NCBI GenBank assembly: GCA_018400625.1
Contig: JAGYMJ010000365.1
Coordinates: 1 to 6,257 of the forward strand
Length of the DNA: 6,257 nucleotides
Direction: 5' to 3'
DNA from: Planctomycetota bacterium
GTDB taxonomy: Bacteria; Planctomycetota; Brocadiia; SM23-32
The notes beneath the pieces were generated by a model, which saw only the letters and a program-made list of their open reading frames with translations, did not search any database and was not told where the DNA came from. Shown here piece by piece: positions 6,205 through 6,257 of the stretch; position 1 is the first letter of the stretch, and each line of letters starts with the position of its first letter. A program made the translations under genes and the position numbers.

Positions 6205-6257
6205 CCCGTTGTTCCTCCACCGTGCCCTGTGCCGGTGGGATGATGATTAAGCACTAC
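6188..6257 (-). repeat. Dispersed intergenic repeat, right-edge copy
   Basis: On the minus strand, 6188-6233 aligns without gaps to 242-287 on the plus strand, so the two copies face each other across the three genes. The outer part, 6222-6257, also matches 1-36 in direct orientation, and 6245-6257 repeats 206-218 exactly. CCACCG and CGGTGG (6218-6237) form a further small palindrome. The window ends inside the repeat. There is no coding content. Confidence 0.75.

Noticed and set aside
1..6257. A circular molecule or composite transposon implied by the matching ends
   Set aside because: The end match is 36 nt with several mismatches, so it is not an overlap. There is no transposase or replication gene, and the enclosed genes are ordinary chromosomal ones. 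Assembly breaks at dispersed repeats explain the edges better.

Overview
The window looks like a chromosomal fragment from a Gram-negative bacterium of moderate GC. The evidence is a large membrane protein with an AsmA-like envelope half, which only makes sense with an outer membrane, standard Shine-Dalgarno sites and near-consensus sigma70-type promoters. The orphan oligogalacturonate-lyase-like propeller and the dense GC-rich intergenic repeats recall the PVC group (Lentisphaerota, Kiritimatiellota, Verrucomicrobiota). That placement is a guess from general resemblance and has not been demonstrated. No plasmid, phage, transposase, CRISPR, tRNA or rRNA signature was seen.

Layout. Positions 1-369 hold no gene. 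They contain a truncated repeat copy (1-36), a very long GC-rich hairpin (57-177), a repeat unit bounded by a 17-nt motif (189-287) and an AT-rich stretch (288-369) in which I see nothing. A TolB/oligogalacturonate-lyase-like beta-propeller gene runs leftward (370-1620). A divergent intergenic region (1621-1802) carries a good leftward promoter (TTGACT, 17 nt, TATATT) and a weaker rightward candidate overlapping it. A 661-residue membrane protein runs rightward (1803-3788) and appears to fuse a TIGR03546/DUF2062-type membrane domain to a TIGR03545/AsmA-like domain. The gap at 3789-4061 holds a probable terminator, a second hairpin with an anti-Shine-Dalgarno-like loop, and a candidate extended -10 promoter. 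A complete transketolase gene follows (4062-6044). The tail (6045-6257) has a possible terminator and repeat modules of the same family as the left end.

How the genes relate. The three genes have separate signals and no obvious shared pathway: carbohydrate or uronate-related function or sugar-binding (inferred), envelope maintenance or lipid transport (inferred), and the non-oxidative pentose phosphate pathway (certain). I do not see a new multi-gene system. The points most worth attention are the fused membrane/AsmA-like protein, the long hairpin, and the modular repeat family at both edges. The edges probably lie in repeats because an assembly broke there.
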